From Stratiolaelaps scimitus (lineage: Eukaryota > Arthropoda > Arachnida > Mesostigmata > Laelapidae), in contig JABWDB010000015.1 in NCBI GenBank assembly GCA_019614645.1, forward strand, positions 5,837,501 to 5,901,500: DNA of 64,000 bases. Reading direction: 5' to 3'. The notes beneath the pieces are model-generated. The model saw only the letters and a program-made list of their open reading frames with translations. It was not told where the DNA came from and searched no databases. Shown in pieces: positions 23,004-36,221 of this stretch; positions within the stretch are counted from its first letter, which is position 1; every line of letters begins with the position of its first letter. The position numbers and the translations under genes were made by a program.

Positions 23004-24427
23004 GCCGCCACCACTGTTGACGCCAAGCCTCGCCCTTACCGCCTCGTCCATTTCGTGGTTTCGTGTCCATTCATTGCTCAGTACGCGCGGACGCGAGAGG
23101 GCCGGTACGCTAGAAGCAGGGAATCTGCGGTAACAGAATGTAAAGGTTATGCCGGACATCTATCGGCACATAGATACACGGATGTACGCGCGACCCCTCC
23201 CCCGGCCACCCAACGGCGGACAACGATACTCAACAGGCACACACATACATGTACATAACAGAGAGAGACAATTGGACAATCGGAAGAAGGTCGGCGGCGC
23301 TGTCAAACCGCGAGCTGATCACCCGAGAGCTGTCCCGGTGAGCGCGTTTAGTATACACGGCGTACAGCTCCCCTGTGTCGCTCGGGGATGTTGACGGATG
23401 TTCCCGCTCAGATTGTGGCGATTAGCGAGACGTCCGCACTAGCGGCCATTGTTGTGTACGAAGCAATTGTACGCGCGATTGTACGCAAAACTAGTCGCCC
23501 CGACCAGCCCCCATCCATTCCCTGCGATCCCACGATGACCGGTTTGTAGGGGTACATTTTCCTTCGTCGGTGTTGACCGCCGTCGCGGTTTGCATTTGAC
23601 GTTTAGTGACTTTAAACACATCTCGAAAACACTCGTTTGTGCTTCGCGATTCAGCTCAATAGCACGCAGTGTAGTGTGTGTGCTATAGTATAGTGAGTCG
23701 ACTTCGCCGAGCTCGTTTCATCATAGCAGGACATTTGCTCTATGAATTGCCTATATGTATATGATAGTTATCGCCATCGGCTGGCCATCACCGTGAGCGA
23801 TTTTAAACGATCCCCCTTAAGCGCCTGCACAGCGGGCCGGACGGACAGACGGCCGCCTAAGGGAGCGATTGAGCTAGCGCCTTGTAGAGGCTCGTCTATG
23901 GAAGCGCTCGTTTCGTACGAACGTTTCCTAGCGGCGGGCACTCGTTCACGGATTGTTCTGTTATGCGACCGACAGTGGCCGCGTCGTTGTGATGTACGCG
24001 CGCGTTCGCTGCCGTCGGCGGCCTCGTCGAAGCTACGCCTCAGAGCTCGGCAGTGATCACTGACACCGCACAGCGCGAATTCGTCGATCTGAGCATCTGA
24101 ACGACGCCCGGCATAAGACATCAATCAGATCATATATCTGGGGCAAGGCATGCGGGAAGCGAGGGCTGACGGTCATCAGATATGTCACTTCGATGATTGG
24201 GTTCGGGCGGCCAGCGCGGTCTGTCAAATTCGGACAAAAGCAGATCGAGCGACCCATCGGAACCGCTGCAACTGCTGTGGAGATTTGGACAATCGCCGAA
24301 GAGTTCGAAGCGACCAGGATGGCTGCCGAGGAGAGCGCGCCATTCTCACAAACTCGTCACCCACTTTTGGCTCACTGACATTAATCGAAGATTGTTGAAG
24401 TTCCATCTTATTCTCTAGCAAGACACA

Positions 24428-24430
<3 letters not shown>

Positions 24431-24480
<50 letters not shown>
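24431..24480. repeat. (TA)n microsatellite
   Basis: About 25 uninterrupted TA units. Confidence 0.9.
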
Positions 24481-24481
<1 letters not shown>

Positions 24482-26541
24482 CTCTTTCTATTCTGAAGGA
24501 CCAGAACGTTGGCTGAGGAACTATGGGCCAGGAGGCGGGATATTATTTATTATTATATTTTATCAAACCTGTCCGTTAAATTAGGCAATGCTACAGTCGT
24601 CCTTAGGCCTTCGATCGAATGGCCCATAGCCGTTGATCCATAGGCCCAGTCACGAATCCGTTTCGGCAGGAGTCACATCTCGCAATGGGCCAAAGGGGCA
24701 CTATCACCAGCGAGCTGCTAACGGGATAGTATCAGTTGTATAAGGGTAGTATTATTATTATTGCAGTAGAACGTGTCAGTGCTCTGATTAGTCCACTTCC
24801 TAATCTCGACCCGCTTCACCCAACCTGCAATTCTCCACGTGCATACACAACAAACGCCTCGTCAATCTCAAACGAGGTGGATCACCTCCTTAAGCAGGTG
24901 GCGTGTGGTGTCAGGGCCGACGATCAATCGAGTCATCCGTAACCGTCTCTGAGTATCTCGCACTTCAGCTCCGCTGCTGAAATCAAGCTCAGGCCAAAGT
25001 CTTCCTTTATGGGCGTGAACTCATGCTAGCAGTTAGGAATAACCCCTTTTTAATATTTGTTCTCTTCCTTCCATTGGTAATCATAGACCGAGATCTATTT
25101 TTCATATTTATGAATGGGAACAGCCCAATGGGGAACCTCCGACCTTCCAAGAGTGCGACGACCAGCCCCTGACTCCGCATGCACAGTGGGGTTCGTTGGG
25201 GTGTTGATTCGTTGCTCGTTACAATCGTAGTATTAAGTGTGGGTAGTTGTATTAGTTAAATGTTGGCTGTGGATCAGCCCGGAAAGCTAATTTATTTTTT
25301 ACTAGTAGTCATATCATATAATCATATTATTTACAATGAAACCATCTTTGCCAGTCAGATTCGCGAGCCCCCGCCACCGGCCGACCCCGCGCGCTCCAGC
25401 TAAGTTTCGACATTGGAAATCGTGACATCGGCAGCAGCAGCAGCCGTGAGGCCTTCGTCCGCCGTCAATGTCCGATATATCAATGCCTTTGTCCGGGTCT
25501 TTGTTCGCGATATGACCGCCGCAGTAATACCCCCTTGTCCGCGTCTCGCAGAACTTGATCCGGCTCAGGCTAAGCCGGTGGAATCGAATCCAGTTGGCGC
25601 AGAGCGGTCAACTTCGTCGCGCCAGTTTCTGTTTCGCCGCGTTCGCCGTCAGGGCGGCGCAGGCGATGGTCGAAGACATCGCGCGCGCCCGCGCGCACAA
25701 ACACACCAACAAGCAACAATGCTAGCGAGTCAGCAGCCGGCCAGCTCATTGGACGCCGCGGCCGCGATATGACATCGACGGAAGCCGACCGGGGCCGATG
25801 TCAGCTATCAGAATTCATCGGGAACTTCCGGATACTTCCGTCTTGAGGGCCCGGTCGCGGTCTCCCGTCCCGCCTCGTCATATCGAAATAATAGGGGGGT
25901 CGATTGCGTACGCTCGGCAGCATCGAGCCAACGGCGTTTGGTGGCGGAGCGTACACACAGGCAAACACTCTGACAGACCGGATCCCTTATCTGTAGCTTC
26001 CAGCGAACGATGCCGACGCACGCGAGCGGTTCGTTCGACCCGAGGAGGGGTCAGCAGTTGGTGAGGTCGCCGATGACAGTCAGACGGGACAGCCATTCGT
26101 ATAGATGAGCCCGTTTGCAGCGACAAGGGTCACAGCAGTAGCAGCAGTCGGGGATATTCACCCATATACAACGACGACGACGGCGACGACACACCAACGA
26201 AACGCTAACCCACCGAATGGCCTGTGTTACAATGCACGCATAGGCCGAACTACCGCACACAGCAGATACCACTGGCGTAAGTTCGAGCAGAGAAGTCTTC
26301 TCGTTAGTCGAAGCGGGGAACACTGGTGATCAGAACAATTGGGAAGTATCATTCCCCCGATTAGAATTCTGGCCGCCTCCGCCGCTGCATGCGTGTACGG
26401 ACAAGCGTGCATGCATGCATACGCCGATCTGAAACAATGATGGACCAAGCTGAGCGGGTACTTACGCTGCTTCTTCTGTGCTCACAGCGGTGGCGGAAGA
26501 TCGGCATGGGGGGTGGGGTTGTCGTTGAAAGGCAATGATTG

Positions 26542-26543
<2 letters not shown>

Positions 26544-26575
<32 letters not shown>
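26544..26575. repeat. (TA)n microsatellite
   Basis: About 16 TA units. Confidence 0.9.
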
Positions 26576-26578
<3 letters not shown>

Positions 26579-27339
26579 CAAAGTAAAAATTACAAAGAGT
26601 AAAAGATAACGCACGGCCCAACGACTGCCCCCTCCCGTCGGAGGGGGTCGCTTGCGCGAAGTCGGACATAGCCGCTGCCGCCGCCGCGTTGCTCGTCGCT
26701 AGGGCAGTCAGTCATTGCATTGTGTGCAACACGCATCGAAACGCGCTTGGAATAATTAGTGAGAGGGCCCAGGCACATTCACGCAGCGAGCAATCAACCG
26801 TTTACTGTTGGATGTTAGCGATGGACGAATTGTATTGTTTCAACATAACATATATTTATACACAACGGCAGCATGATGATATGACAATGCGTAATATTTC
26901 CGCAGTTCGCTGATGACCACATGGAAATTGTCTCGGCGGCCAATCACAGGTGTCATGAGATGTTGAACGAGATTTAATGATGAGTGTGCGACATATGAAT
27001 GGTGGAATAATTCAATCAGAGGTGGTTTCTGGTTGAGGACGATGACAAGCCGACGGGGCTATGACAAGCGTCAACATGAATGATGCAGTCAACGCTCTCG
27101 CGAGGTGTGGACATGTATAATAGAAATGAACAGCGTAGAAAAGCACGTATCGTCCCCACGTACTCTTGACTGCGGCGGGGGTGGGGGCGAGAGGAGACGT
27201 GCATTTTCAAAAAGGCCCGCAGACGTAATCTGATGATCCAATGATCGCCAGAGTGGAGTCACGATCACAGAATAACTCATTACTCAAAAAGAACATTTGA
27301 CCATCCCTCTATTCGTCTTTTCTCTGTCTAATGCGTGTA

Positions 27340-27341
<2 letters not shown>

Positions 27342-27396
<55 letters not shown>

Positions 27397-27412
27397 GTAT
27401 ATATGTATATCG
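27342..27412. repeat. Long (TA)n microsatellite
   Basis: About 24 pure TA units followed by TATG-interrupted repeats; one of the longest in the window. Confidence 0.9.
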
Positions 27413-27737
27413 TAACACCAAGAAATACGACTCGCGTGTGAGGCCGTACGACGCTATTACAACTGAAACAGACATCATTATTATTATTGCCCAGTTGTAC
27501 CCATATACCATTATAGTGATTTAAGTCAGTACCAACAAAAAAACATGGTTGGACAGCTACCGTAAAGCGTGCCGTCATGTGATTTCTATTTGCGCCGTGG
27601 CGTTTTACCTTGCTTCAGCTACGAGCCACTTGCGCAGACTCGACACAATGGCGGTGGCCAATTGCACTGGACAAATGTCTGCACAGCGTTTCATCCTTCA
27701 CCGTTATCTCTGTCAACGTTGGCAACGTTCACTGTAG

Positions 27738-27892
27738 CTGTACGAAGTGTGATAGAATTGCGAAAGAAATTGAATTGAACATTGAGCATGCTTCGAGGTA
27801 TAGCGCGCTGTTCGAGAGTTACAAACAACGCAGCTGGCTTTCCATTGCAAAGCCTGTCAATGTTGGACACGACACCTGCGAGGGAATCGAGG
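27738..27892 (+). CDS. Possible internal exon of an unidentified plus-strand gene
   Basis: A pyrimidine-rich stretch ends in ttcactgtag and is followed by 51 open codons with two partial end codons, closing at G|GTAACT. The product contains CTKCDRIAKEIELNIEHAS and SWLSIAKPVNVG. It has a strong bias for purines at codon position 1 (about two thirds), unlike its surroundings. The donor is weak and no matching neighbours of the right phase were found. No family is recognised. If real, it would be nested opposite the large minus-strand intron. Confidence 0.3.
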
Positions 27893-28286
27893 GTAACTGG
27901 CCGAGAAAATAGACCCCCAACACGAAACCCCTCCACACATAGCGCCCCCGCCCCCCCGGAGGCTCGTGTACACTCGTTGGACGATGAGTTCTGTCATTTT
28001 TGTCGTTGGGGTTGTGTGTTGTTTTTTTTCTGTTGGACATCGTCAAGCTCCACCCCTGCCGCTGCGTGTGTACGTATCACTGGCTGGCTGGTTTGAATAA
28101 TCGGCCAGGACAGTATCCCTTTGTCCACTGCTGTTGTCTTCGTCGGTCGTCGTGTGGGACTCACGGCCGTCATTGGCAGCCGTGGCGGCGGTGGCAACGT
28201 GACTTCTGTTTCGGGGCGATCACAGCAGACGCGTGAAGGGGCCGGCTGGCCGCGTAGGGGCTCGTTAGCGCGTCCACGCTGATGGG

Positions 28287-28328
28287 GGGAACTAGAGCGC
28301 TAGGCAGGTGGGGGGCGGGGGGGTGGGG
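28287..28328 (+). other. G-rich run with quadruplex potential
   Basis: Runs of G of 3 or more recur within about 40 nt (GGGGGG, GGGG, GGGGGG, GGGGGGG and GGGG around 28287-28328), fitting a G-quadruplex motif on the plus strand. A (GGT)n patch follows at 28500-28520. Confidence 0.6.
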
Positions 28329-28805
28329 TATACGGCGTTGGACTACCCTTAGCTACGTTTAGCTAAAACCGGTCTGGCGCCACGCGCGAACAAGTCCACA
28401 GCTAGAATACGAGCCAGCCAACTGAATGATACCTTCAACAGGAACGTACCCTACACGTACGAGCCCGGTACATGACCAAAGTGACAAAGTGGGGGTGGGA
28501 GTGGTGGTGGTGGTGGTGGGGGGTAGCTGGGGGGTCCGAGCATAGCGCACGATGACGGCCGATCGGGCTTGGCCGGATGACGCCAACGGTGGCGGTGGTG
28601 CACACGAAAAAAAAAAGGCGCGAAATATGAACGTAAACGAAATGGCATCACGAAGACGGGCCATCACCATTCTCAGGGACGGACTCCCTGCGGGCTGCCA
28701 CTGTTGTTCGCAGCTCCGATGCCTACGCGCCGGCAAGACGCGCAGGCTCAAGTGACAAGAACGAAACGGTAACATGACACGGCGAAGAACAGCCCCCTGG
28801 TGAAG

Positions 28806-29102
28806 ATGCCGGCAAAACAGACAAAGGACCTTTTCTTAGCTGTCCAAGCTTCTAGGGCAGCGATCGGTAGCCGTGGTCGTTATAGCTGTAATGGCAGTGA
28901 GTCGTTGTACGAGGTACTAGACGCTATGTCGCGAAATGTCGCTTTCACGCCGTTCAGCCGTTCGACAGCTGCAGCTCTGCCACGACCCTTATCAATTCTT
29001 TGCACGCGCTGCGCGGCTATTGCCGCTACTGAGGCGTTGCTGTGTGCGGCCTCTTCGCAGGACGAGTTTCAGGTAGCTTCGTTCTACGAACGGGGACGAT
29101 GA
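28806..29102 (+). CDS. Unrecognised small ORF, possibly a first exon
   Basis: An ATG opens 98 codons starting MPAKQTKDLFLAVQAS to a TGA. A CAG|GTAGCT site inside could act as a donor near 29069. Codon position 1 is moderately purine-rich. No domain, signal peptide or relative is recognised, and other frames nearby are also open, so chance is a real alternative. Confidence 0.2.
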   Translation: MPAKQTKDLFLAVQASRAAIGSRGRYSCNGSESLYEVLDAMSRNVAFTPFSRSTAAALPRPLSILCTRCAAIAATEALLCAASSQDEFQVASFYERGR

Positions 29103-30076
29103 ATGTCTTCGGTGGGCGTACGTCGCGCGGTGACGTTTCGAGTTGTTCGTTTACATGGCTGTTTGCGATTATTATAGTAATAATGATAATAATACTGACA
29201 GTAAAAATTCATTATCGACGAGGCGGAAGGGACGAGGTTATGGAGCGATGCAGCGGCTGGAAGCCGTCCCGATGAAATTGTGTTACGTTTCTGCGTACAC
29301 GAAGGTAGTAGTAATAATTTTAAGGTAGATGTTAATTAAGTATCATTAATTACTGAATATGACTTGTCGACCTGGTGAAATCGGCATTTCATGGCTCGCC
29401 AAAGTCATGCGGTCACTCAACCGCCTGAGTTCAATCTGACGACTTTGCTTGTATCAAGCTTTGAGAGCTTGTATCGAGCTGACCAGTGATCGGTAATCAC
29501 ACAACGTTTAATTAATATGCCCAGATTGAGAAGATGTCTATTGCAACTTCAATACAGCTTGGTCCCGTTTCGAAGGACTTACGAAACTGAAACAGCTTAA
29601 TGTGCACTACTATACTATGACGATTTGCTCATAAATGTGCCTCAAGCTTTACTCACACTCATAGCTTGCCCCGCACAGACCGCGCGTCATACAGTTATAT
29701 ATATATATATATATATTATATATACACGTGTTTAAGCCGTTAGCAGCAGAAGCCCTCTCTATGCGAGCTAACGTTGTCGCCCACCGCGCCCCGCCCATCT
29801 GCCCACCTGAAGAAGTCCGCTTTAACAATGGGAGAACATAAGGGATCATGTGTCAATTCGCAGCCCGCCGTCCACTTACGTCAGAAGGAACAATTATCTT
29901 GTCGTCATTTTGGCAAAATCGCCCGTGGCTACAACCAGCAGACGCAGGTCGGTGTTACAACGCAGCATCACTCGTCAGGATTCGCGTGGCGCAGGGACAG
30001 CCAGAATCACGGGCCGGTAGAACCCGCAAACAAAAAAAACGCACGTGAAATATCTGGATCTTTCGTTTGATTTTAG

Positions 30077-30236
30077 CTCTGTGCGTTCTGGTGGTCGGAA
30101 CGCCGTCTCAGAACAAGTTGGCGGCGCGCGCCCGTTAGGCAATGTATCGTCCGACGCAACGTCCGGTCACCGCGGTTTGTCCCGAACGGAGGTGGCGGAT
30201 AGAATCAACGAAATGCAGCCCGATTCTATGTCCTGA
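30077..30236 (+). CDS. Possible terminal exon of an unidentified plus-strand gene
   Basis: The acceptor tttcgtttgattttag precedes 52 codons (phase 2 entry) that end LSRTEVADRINEMQPDSMS and TGA. Codon position 1 is about 60 percent purine. No poly(A) signal is close, and the phase does not match the candidate exon at 27738-27892, so they would need an intermediate exon. The family is unknown. Confidence 0.25.
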
Positions 30237-32895
30237 TCGTCCAAGGGTTGTCCTATTGTGGAAGTATCGCGGAACTGTTGTTGTAGATAAGTACTTGATT
30301 ACAGTTAAATCAAGTAGCTAGCCGAGTGTCCAGCCCCCCCTACGGTAAGGCAGATGGTGGAGGTATTGATCAGAACTGCCGGGACTTAACGCAACACTGC
30401 TCACGCCAGTGAGCTATTAGTGTCTGCAGCTGGGATATAAAATAGCAAACAATCAGCCACCAAAATCAAGTGAGGGCGTCGAGTCAGAGACGATGAGCTG
30501 CAGCTTCAGCTGACTTTCGATGCTAACACAGCGGGGACAATTGGTCAGTGAGTGACACAAGTTGGCATGACAAGTTGACACTTTTCTCTGAGCAGAAATC
30601 GGATGATCAGAAATAAGTCGCTGTTTTCAGATAAGAAGTGGCAATTATTAAGTAATTTCGTTATTTTTTTCCCTTTTTCTTCAGATCTTAACTTATGTTA
30701 CAGGAAAAGAGAAATAAAAAAATAAATAAAACTATATATAAATATGTATCTATATATATATAAAGAATGGGCTTGGCCGGTGCCATTGGATACCTTTGTT
30801 GTGCAGCTCAAATTGCTTGGGCGAGATCTACAATGTGAAATGTAGCTCGCCTTTGGGAGCTCAATCGGCCTAACTTCGCAGTTGCCTACTGGCGTGGCGT
30901 GGGATTTGGAACAACAGGGTCTCCGGCTCGAATCGCATAGGGTACATACGAAATCGATACGGTACTCACTTGCAGATTTTTGTCAATATAGTTATTATCA
31001 TTTATTTATTTATTTAACGCTTAATAATACATTCAACCTAGAATGATACTCCACGTATATACATAGCATACCTCCCTTGCGGTACTGCATAGGCAGGAGT
31101 CAGCACACTGCACATGTACGCGTCCAACATCCAAGTCTTCTGTATTTTCCGAGTGCAGCCCAAATCCGTGAGAAAATTTCCCACTAGAAAGTGTTCCGTT
31201 TACGTTGTCCCGCCACATCTCTGATTTGCCATACTGCCACACATATTGACGAGGTGTGTCACCTCACGAATGTATTAACCTGTTGTAGTCGAAGGGGCAA
31301 TCGTTTGAAGAGAGAGAAAATCGACAATCACGAGCTGGCGTCCGTTACTGATCATGAGTTGCGCGGACCGCACCGGTCGGCGGCGGCGGCAGCGTCGGCG
31401 CCACAGCGACAAGGAGACAATCGCTATCCATTGATGCGAGCTTTTCGCCGAAGAAGACGATAGCGACAATGATGTCGCTGATAACGCGATGTTTGGGTCA
31501 TACAAAGAAATCAGGTGCAATCAGGCGCGGTTTTTGCTGCTGCTGCTGTTGTGTCCACCAGAAATATCCGTCGGCAGAGGTTAGCCAGGAGGGATAAGAG
31601 GTTGGCGTAGAAAACATGTATGAGGAAGCGGCGTAGGGCGAATGATTCACAATACGATTGTTTGTGTGTTCGCCCGCCAAGGAATATGGCTGAGCGAGTC
31701 CGTCTGATCCGGTTGGATCGAGTACAGCCGCTCGTGGGCGACCGCACGTGCAGGCGAACATCGGACGATGGAGCTGTGAGCCTTAAATCGGTGGCTGAAG
31801 ACGATCGAGAAAAATGTTCTATTGTACATCTGTATGTTTTGTCATGTGCAGCGGTGTTGGCGGCACCTGCTGACCTACGCCACAGACGGAGGCTTGATAC
31901 GAATTCGGCCAGGATGCTGCATGCTTTGAGCAGGAAGTTGCAACTTGTTGTAGATGTTGATGCAGAAGGTCTTGCCCGATCGTCTCAACACTGAAGTCCT
32001 GATGTCTCTCCGTGCGTCCCCTTAAGATGCGTGCGCAAACTTTATAACTTTGACTGACACATATAAAAGAGGATTCGCCTAGAAGCTTCTAGGTTCGATA
32101 CAAATATCTCTACGCCACAGGGTCTCGGGCGCTGCTCTCTGGCGCAATACTGCTGGAGAAGCAAGACAGGACATGTGTTGTTTTTTTTTAAAAATATTTC
32201 TTATTGTCATCATGGTTATTAGCCAGCGTACAAATCATCGGTCCATACAAGCCAATGCGTGGCCGAAGCGTTGCAGGGACCGGGGGCGGGCAGGCGGGCG
32301 GGAGCGACTACAAGGCGACTACATTCAAAGATCCCCCCTGCCCCAGCATCCTCTGTAACACCTTGCGCGAGCCGCCACCTTGACTACAGTAAATCAGTGG
32401 CTGAATTCAATTGTTGTGCAAGTGCGTCGGCCAACGGAACTACACACGTTTGTCGCACGATGTCACTGCAGTCAATCGAGGAACAAAAACAATCACGCGA
32501 ACTTGGGCCGAAATCACCGCCGCCACAGCAGCAGAAGCCGAAGCAACGCAGAACAGGGGGCGACCGTTGCGACAGCCGTAAAGCGTCGTCGTTATCATTT
32601 TTGTTTTCGGCCGGCTTGCGGTCGAGAGAGGGCAGGGTGCTTTGGGTCGGGTCGGAGGCGATTGTGACGTGTCATGACCAACACGCCAGCAAGAAAAGTA
32701 GCCTGCGAATACATTCGTTCGGTAAATTCGTACAACTCAATAGGCAATATAGCAACCGGCGATAAGGGGGGGTCAGGCAGTACTGATGACGATCACTATG
32801 TGGGAATATCGTGCCGAACGTGTTCGTCGTAGAGAATATCATACATCACGCCTGTCAATTATCGAGAAAATGCAGAGCGGGAATTGGGTAAGGGT

Positions 32896-33045
32896 TTAGG
32901 TGGCTTGGGCGGCTAAGTCTCTTGCTATCAGAAGCCAGAGGGTGCCGGTTCGAGCCCCGCTGTGTGACGACATATAAGAGAGCTTAAGCATTGTAACAAT
33001 TGCTGCTCCTTTAATAAACCAATATACCTTTACATTTTACCCTTA
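32896..33045 (+). repeat. SINE family 1, full-length tRNA-derived copy
   Basis: This is the best copy of the family. The head TAGGTGGCTTGGGCGGC is A-box-like, and GGTTCGAGCCC is a B box at 32947-32957. The junction GTGACGACATATAAGAG follows, then the tail CCTTTAATAAACCAATA and CCTTTAC. The AATAAA in the tail is shared by most copies. It probably gives pol III transcripts of a LINE-mobilised SINE, although no target-site duplication was resolved. Confidence 0.8.
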
Positions 33046-33723
33046 TGGAGGGCTACACGTGCACAACTAGAAGATTCGATAGCGGTAACGAGCTATCACT
33101 GTGGATAGATGGGCGACAGTGGACCACTCGGTGTAGACGTCACGCCTCTGATGGGAACTGTATGTTGCCCGTATTTGTCAGCTGAAAGCGTCGTTTGTGA
33201 ACTCGGTCTGGGCAAGTGATGTCGCGCGTTGCATAGGACCTCTACCTGCGACGTTGCTTGGCCCCAACTGTGTGGATGATTGCTAAGAATAGATTCTGTG
33301 CAGATTTGTGTACGATGCGTTATTCGCGGATAATTCCGATTATTCCAACACTGCAGAGACCATCGAGCTGAACCGATTCGACGGGAGTTCGACGGTCGTA
33401 CGAGCGATTTTATTGAGGAGACGTTACCATAGACACCTTGCATCACATCAAGTATCTTGCGATTCCACAGATGTCTCTGTGGGGCGACCAGGAAGCCGCA
33501 TCCGGCCAAGAAGATACAAAATAACAGAGATGATTGTGGTAAATTGTCGAATCGGCAAAGCGAGCAAACTAATCGAACAAGTCAACATGCAAATATTCAA
33601 CTGATTGACGCTGCAGTATGACACGTTATATTTGGCTGTTTCCGCTTTTGCGATGAACGGGACGGAGCGATTTCGATACGAATGAATTTGTGTGCGTTTA
33701 CTTTTAGTAACTACCGATATAGC

Positions 33724-33748
33724 ATATATATATATATATATATATATA
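33724..33748. repeat. (TA)n microsatellite
   Basis: About 12 TA units. A second run lies at 33866-33889. Confidence 0.9.
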
Positions 33749-34127
33749 ATATTTATTGACCGCCTATGCATGACCGCCTTCCTGTATGGCCAGCTTACGG
33801 GGCGATAAACACAGTAAACCGTCGGGCGAGTATAGCAAATCCGACTATAAATATATCAACTTTGTATATATATATATATATATATATATTTAGTCAGTAC
33901 AGTTGGATTGATAAATAGAGACATCGTCGTCAGCTATGATTGTTACTACGGTCCATCGATTGCTGTCGACCTCCCCGATATTGCAATCATGCTGAGTCTA
34001 TATTCGTTCGCCAATTTGCCCCAGCCCCGATAACAAAACACGCAAACACTCGACCGGGCGCATACAGCATTCGCAGTATTGCAGCGTCTCGATGGTTTGA
34101 TTTCACACAGAAACTTCACTGCAATTT

Positions 34128-34215
34128 TGTCCGGGATCCGTTTTGTGAATACAACGCCGAAAGCAGTTGCACCGTGGACGTTAAACGTTTAAGGCTGGAC
34201 GTCAGCGGGAAAGGC
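34128..34215 (+). repeat. SINE family 2, 3' part
   Basis: GCCGAAAGCAGTTGCACCGTGGACGTTAAACGTTTAAGGCTG is not quoted in full elsewhere but is clearly the 3' part of the family (compare 53900-53940). It is followed about 100 bp later by a family 1 tail. Confidence 0.65.
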
Positions 34216-34242
34216 TCACCTCTCTGCTCTATAGCCTTCACC

Positions 34243-34272
34243 GAACACTGTGATCTCCGTATCACAGTGTTC
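34243..34272. repeat. Perfect inverted repeat, 12-bp arms
   Basis: GAACACTGTGAT (34243-34254) and ATCACAGTGTTC (34261-34272) are exact reverse complements with a 6-nt loop. It lies between two SINE fragments. Confidence 0.9.
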
Positions 34273-34320
34273 CGTATCATAGCTATCTGTCTATCTCTGT
34301 CTCTCTCCTATGCAGATGTT

Positions 34321-34395
34321 GCAGCATCAGGGCTTAAGGATGGTAAAACTTGCAGTTCCTTTAATAAACCAATACAAAAGCTTTACCTCACCTAT
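34321..34395 (+). repeat. SINE family 1 tail
   Basis: GCAGTTCCTTTAATAAACCAATA then AAGCTTTACC matches the family tail. The B-box region is not recognisable. Confidence 0.65.
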
Positions 34396-34796
34396 GGTAC
34401 CGGTCCAACGTAGATCCACAGTGTGTCTTGCTCCGTATCTCGGCAAGAGCTGGAACTTCGGAGCTATTTTAGAGCGAGATTCTAGAACTGTGCCATGCTT
34501 CGCTGCGCTGATGCCTCAAGCTTGGGCAATCTTCCATTATCGTTAGCAGGATGATGATAATAACGATTATTATTATTATTATTACCAGCAGCGGCAGGGA
34601 CGTTACTGTTCCCTCGTTTGAAATACGGTTAACAAGTTGTGTCTCCTCGCCCCGGCACGATGACGGGACGAGATATGATTGCAGAAGATGCTATCACTCT
34701 GCCTGACAATCGCATCCAGATGATTTAGCTGACTAGCCAGCTACCCCCGTGAGACCTACGCGAGCTAACCCACCCGGCAGATAATTAGCAGACATT

Positions 34797-34877
34797 ATGG
34801 ACACTGCTTATCCTGCTGAAGCCGCCGCCGCCGTCACCGCCACCACCTTTGCCGCAGATACTCTTGCTGGTCCTGGG
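34797..34877 (+). CDS. Possible short first coding exon
   Basis: An ATG opens exactly 27 codons (MDTAYPAEAAAAVTAT at the start, then FAADTLAGPG) and ends at a strong GGG|GTAAGT donor. The product is Ala/Thr-rich and low in complexity, so the coding call is weak. No downstream partner was found. Confidence 0.2.
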
Positions 34878-36221
34878 GTAAGTAGCCGCTTCAGCGTCGA
34901 CGTCGACGATGTCAGAAAGTCGCCGAGCAAGGGGATCGCGGTAATTCATTTCATACGACGGTCCCACGATTCTCGCATACCCCCAGCACCGTTGTGTCTG
35001 TATGCTTGACTATGGAACTCACGTACACACGCAGCATGTGCAGCCCACAGAGGCAAGACAATGCCCAGCCTCACATTGCTATGTAACCAGCTGCTAGCTG
35101 GACTGCGGTACACGTTCAGAGGTCTACCGGACGCCAACGGGCTGTCGCTGTTGCGCAGGACAGGAGTGGCGAGGCGCTGCAGGCCAACAACTTGGCTCTG
35201 TGGCTCAGCCGGCGCAACTTCGGTGACCTTGTCAAGGTCGGCGGCAGTTCGACGCTTGAGCGACCATTGTCGGCGAGATCCCGAAAATCAACCGTTTGAG
35301 CTCCCCTTACACCTGTCCCTCCTCCTCGTCGTCTCTCACTTTCTTTCTTTGTTGATTTGTCATTTATCTCTCTGATCTGCGGTTGTGGCAAAATGTCAGC
35401 AGGGAACCGGCCCCTCTCGCCGCCGAAAGATCACAGGTGTCAGTCAAACGAGCGCATGGCCAGGACGATAGCATGTGCCAACGCGGCACGCCGTGTCTGC
35501 CTCGCCGCTTGACACCAATGTGTCACGCACCATACGAATATAGGACATTGTGGCAAGGAAACCCGACAGAGAACGGGCGGCCGCTGTTTAGTCGGACGGG
35601 TGGCCAGCGGCCTTTCTAGCCAACGCACAACGGTATTATATATAATAGGGATGATTTTCATATTTGTCAAAATGTGCCATTTTTAGCAGACAACGGCGGT
35701 CGCAGTCTTCTTGCTGCTGCTGTTGCTGGACTTTGACAGGTGTGCACACATGATTGTATAATGGATTTAGTATCAGCATGGAATCTCTCTCTCTCTCCGG
35801 GCAGATCCATGTGAGGTCGCTTGTTATGGATTAAGATTCTATTTCGATGTATTTTTTTTCAGAAAATAAGAGATTACAGAATGGCAAACCCTGCTTGAAA
35901 TCACACCAAGGAAAGATTTTTTTTTATTAAAATATGATCTCCTCTGGGATACAATTTTTTCGATAACTTCTTTACAATTGAGTAATTTCTTTAATTAAGC
36001 TGATACTCCTCAGTCGGTTACCTAAGGTTGGTGTCCGACCTTGGTAATGAGACCTGCACGGATCAGATGACAAACATCTAGGTGTTCCACTTAAACCTCT
36101 CGGGACATGTACTAATTGAGATACTACCAGCTAAATGTTAATTAACTCACAATACAAATCGGTAGCATATTATTAGCGCTACCCGAACGAATAACAATAC
36201 CTTGCCTTCACTATGCGCATC

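Noticed and set aside
24060..24378. About 105 open codons on the plus strand without an ATG
   Set aside because: Codon bias was suggestive, but there is no good acceptor, donor or homology. Similar runs are common in this GC-rich block.
31498..31994. Minus-strand Tyr/Ser/Pro-rich ORF and an overlapping 124-residue plus-strand ORF
   Set aside because: The two compete for the same DNA and neither is recognised. Codon position bias favours the plus strand only slightly.
33096..33604. Overlapping 137- and 98-residue ORFs on opposite strands
   Set aside because: No family, no splice context, and mutual overlap.
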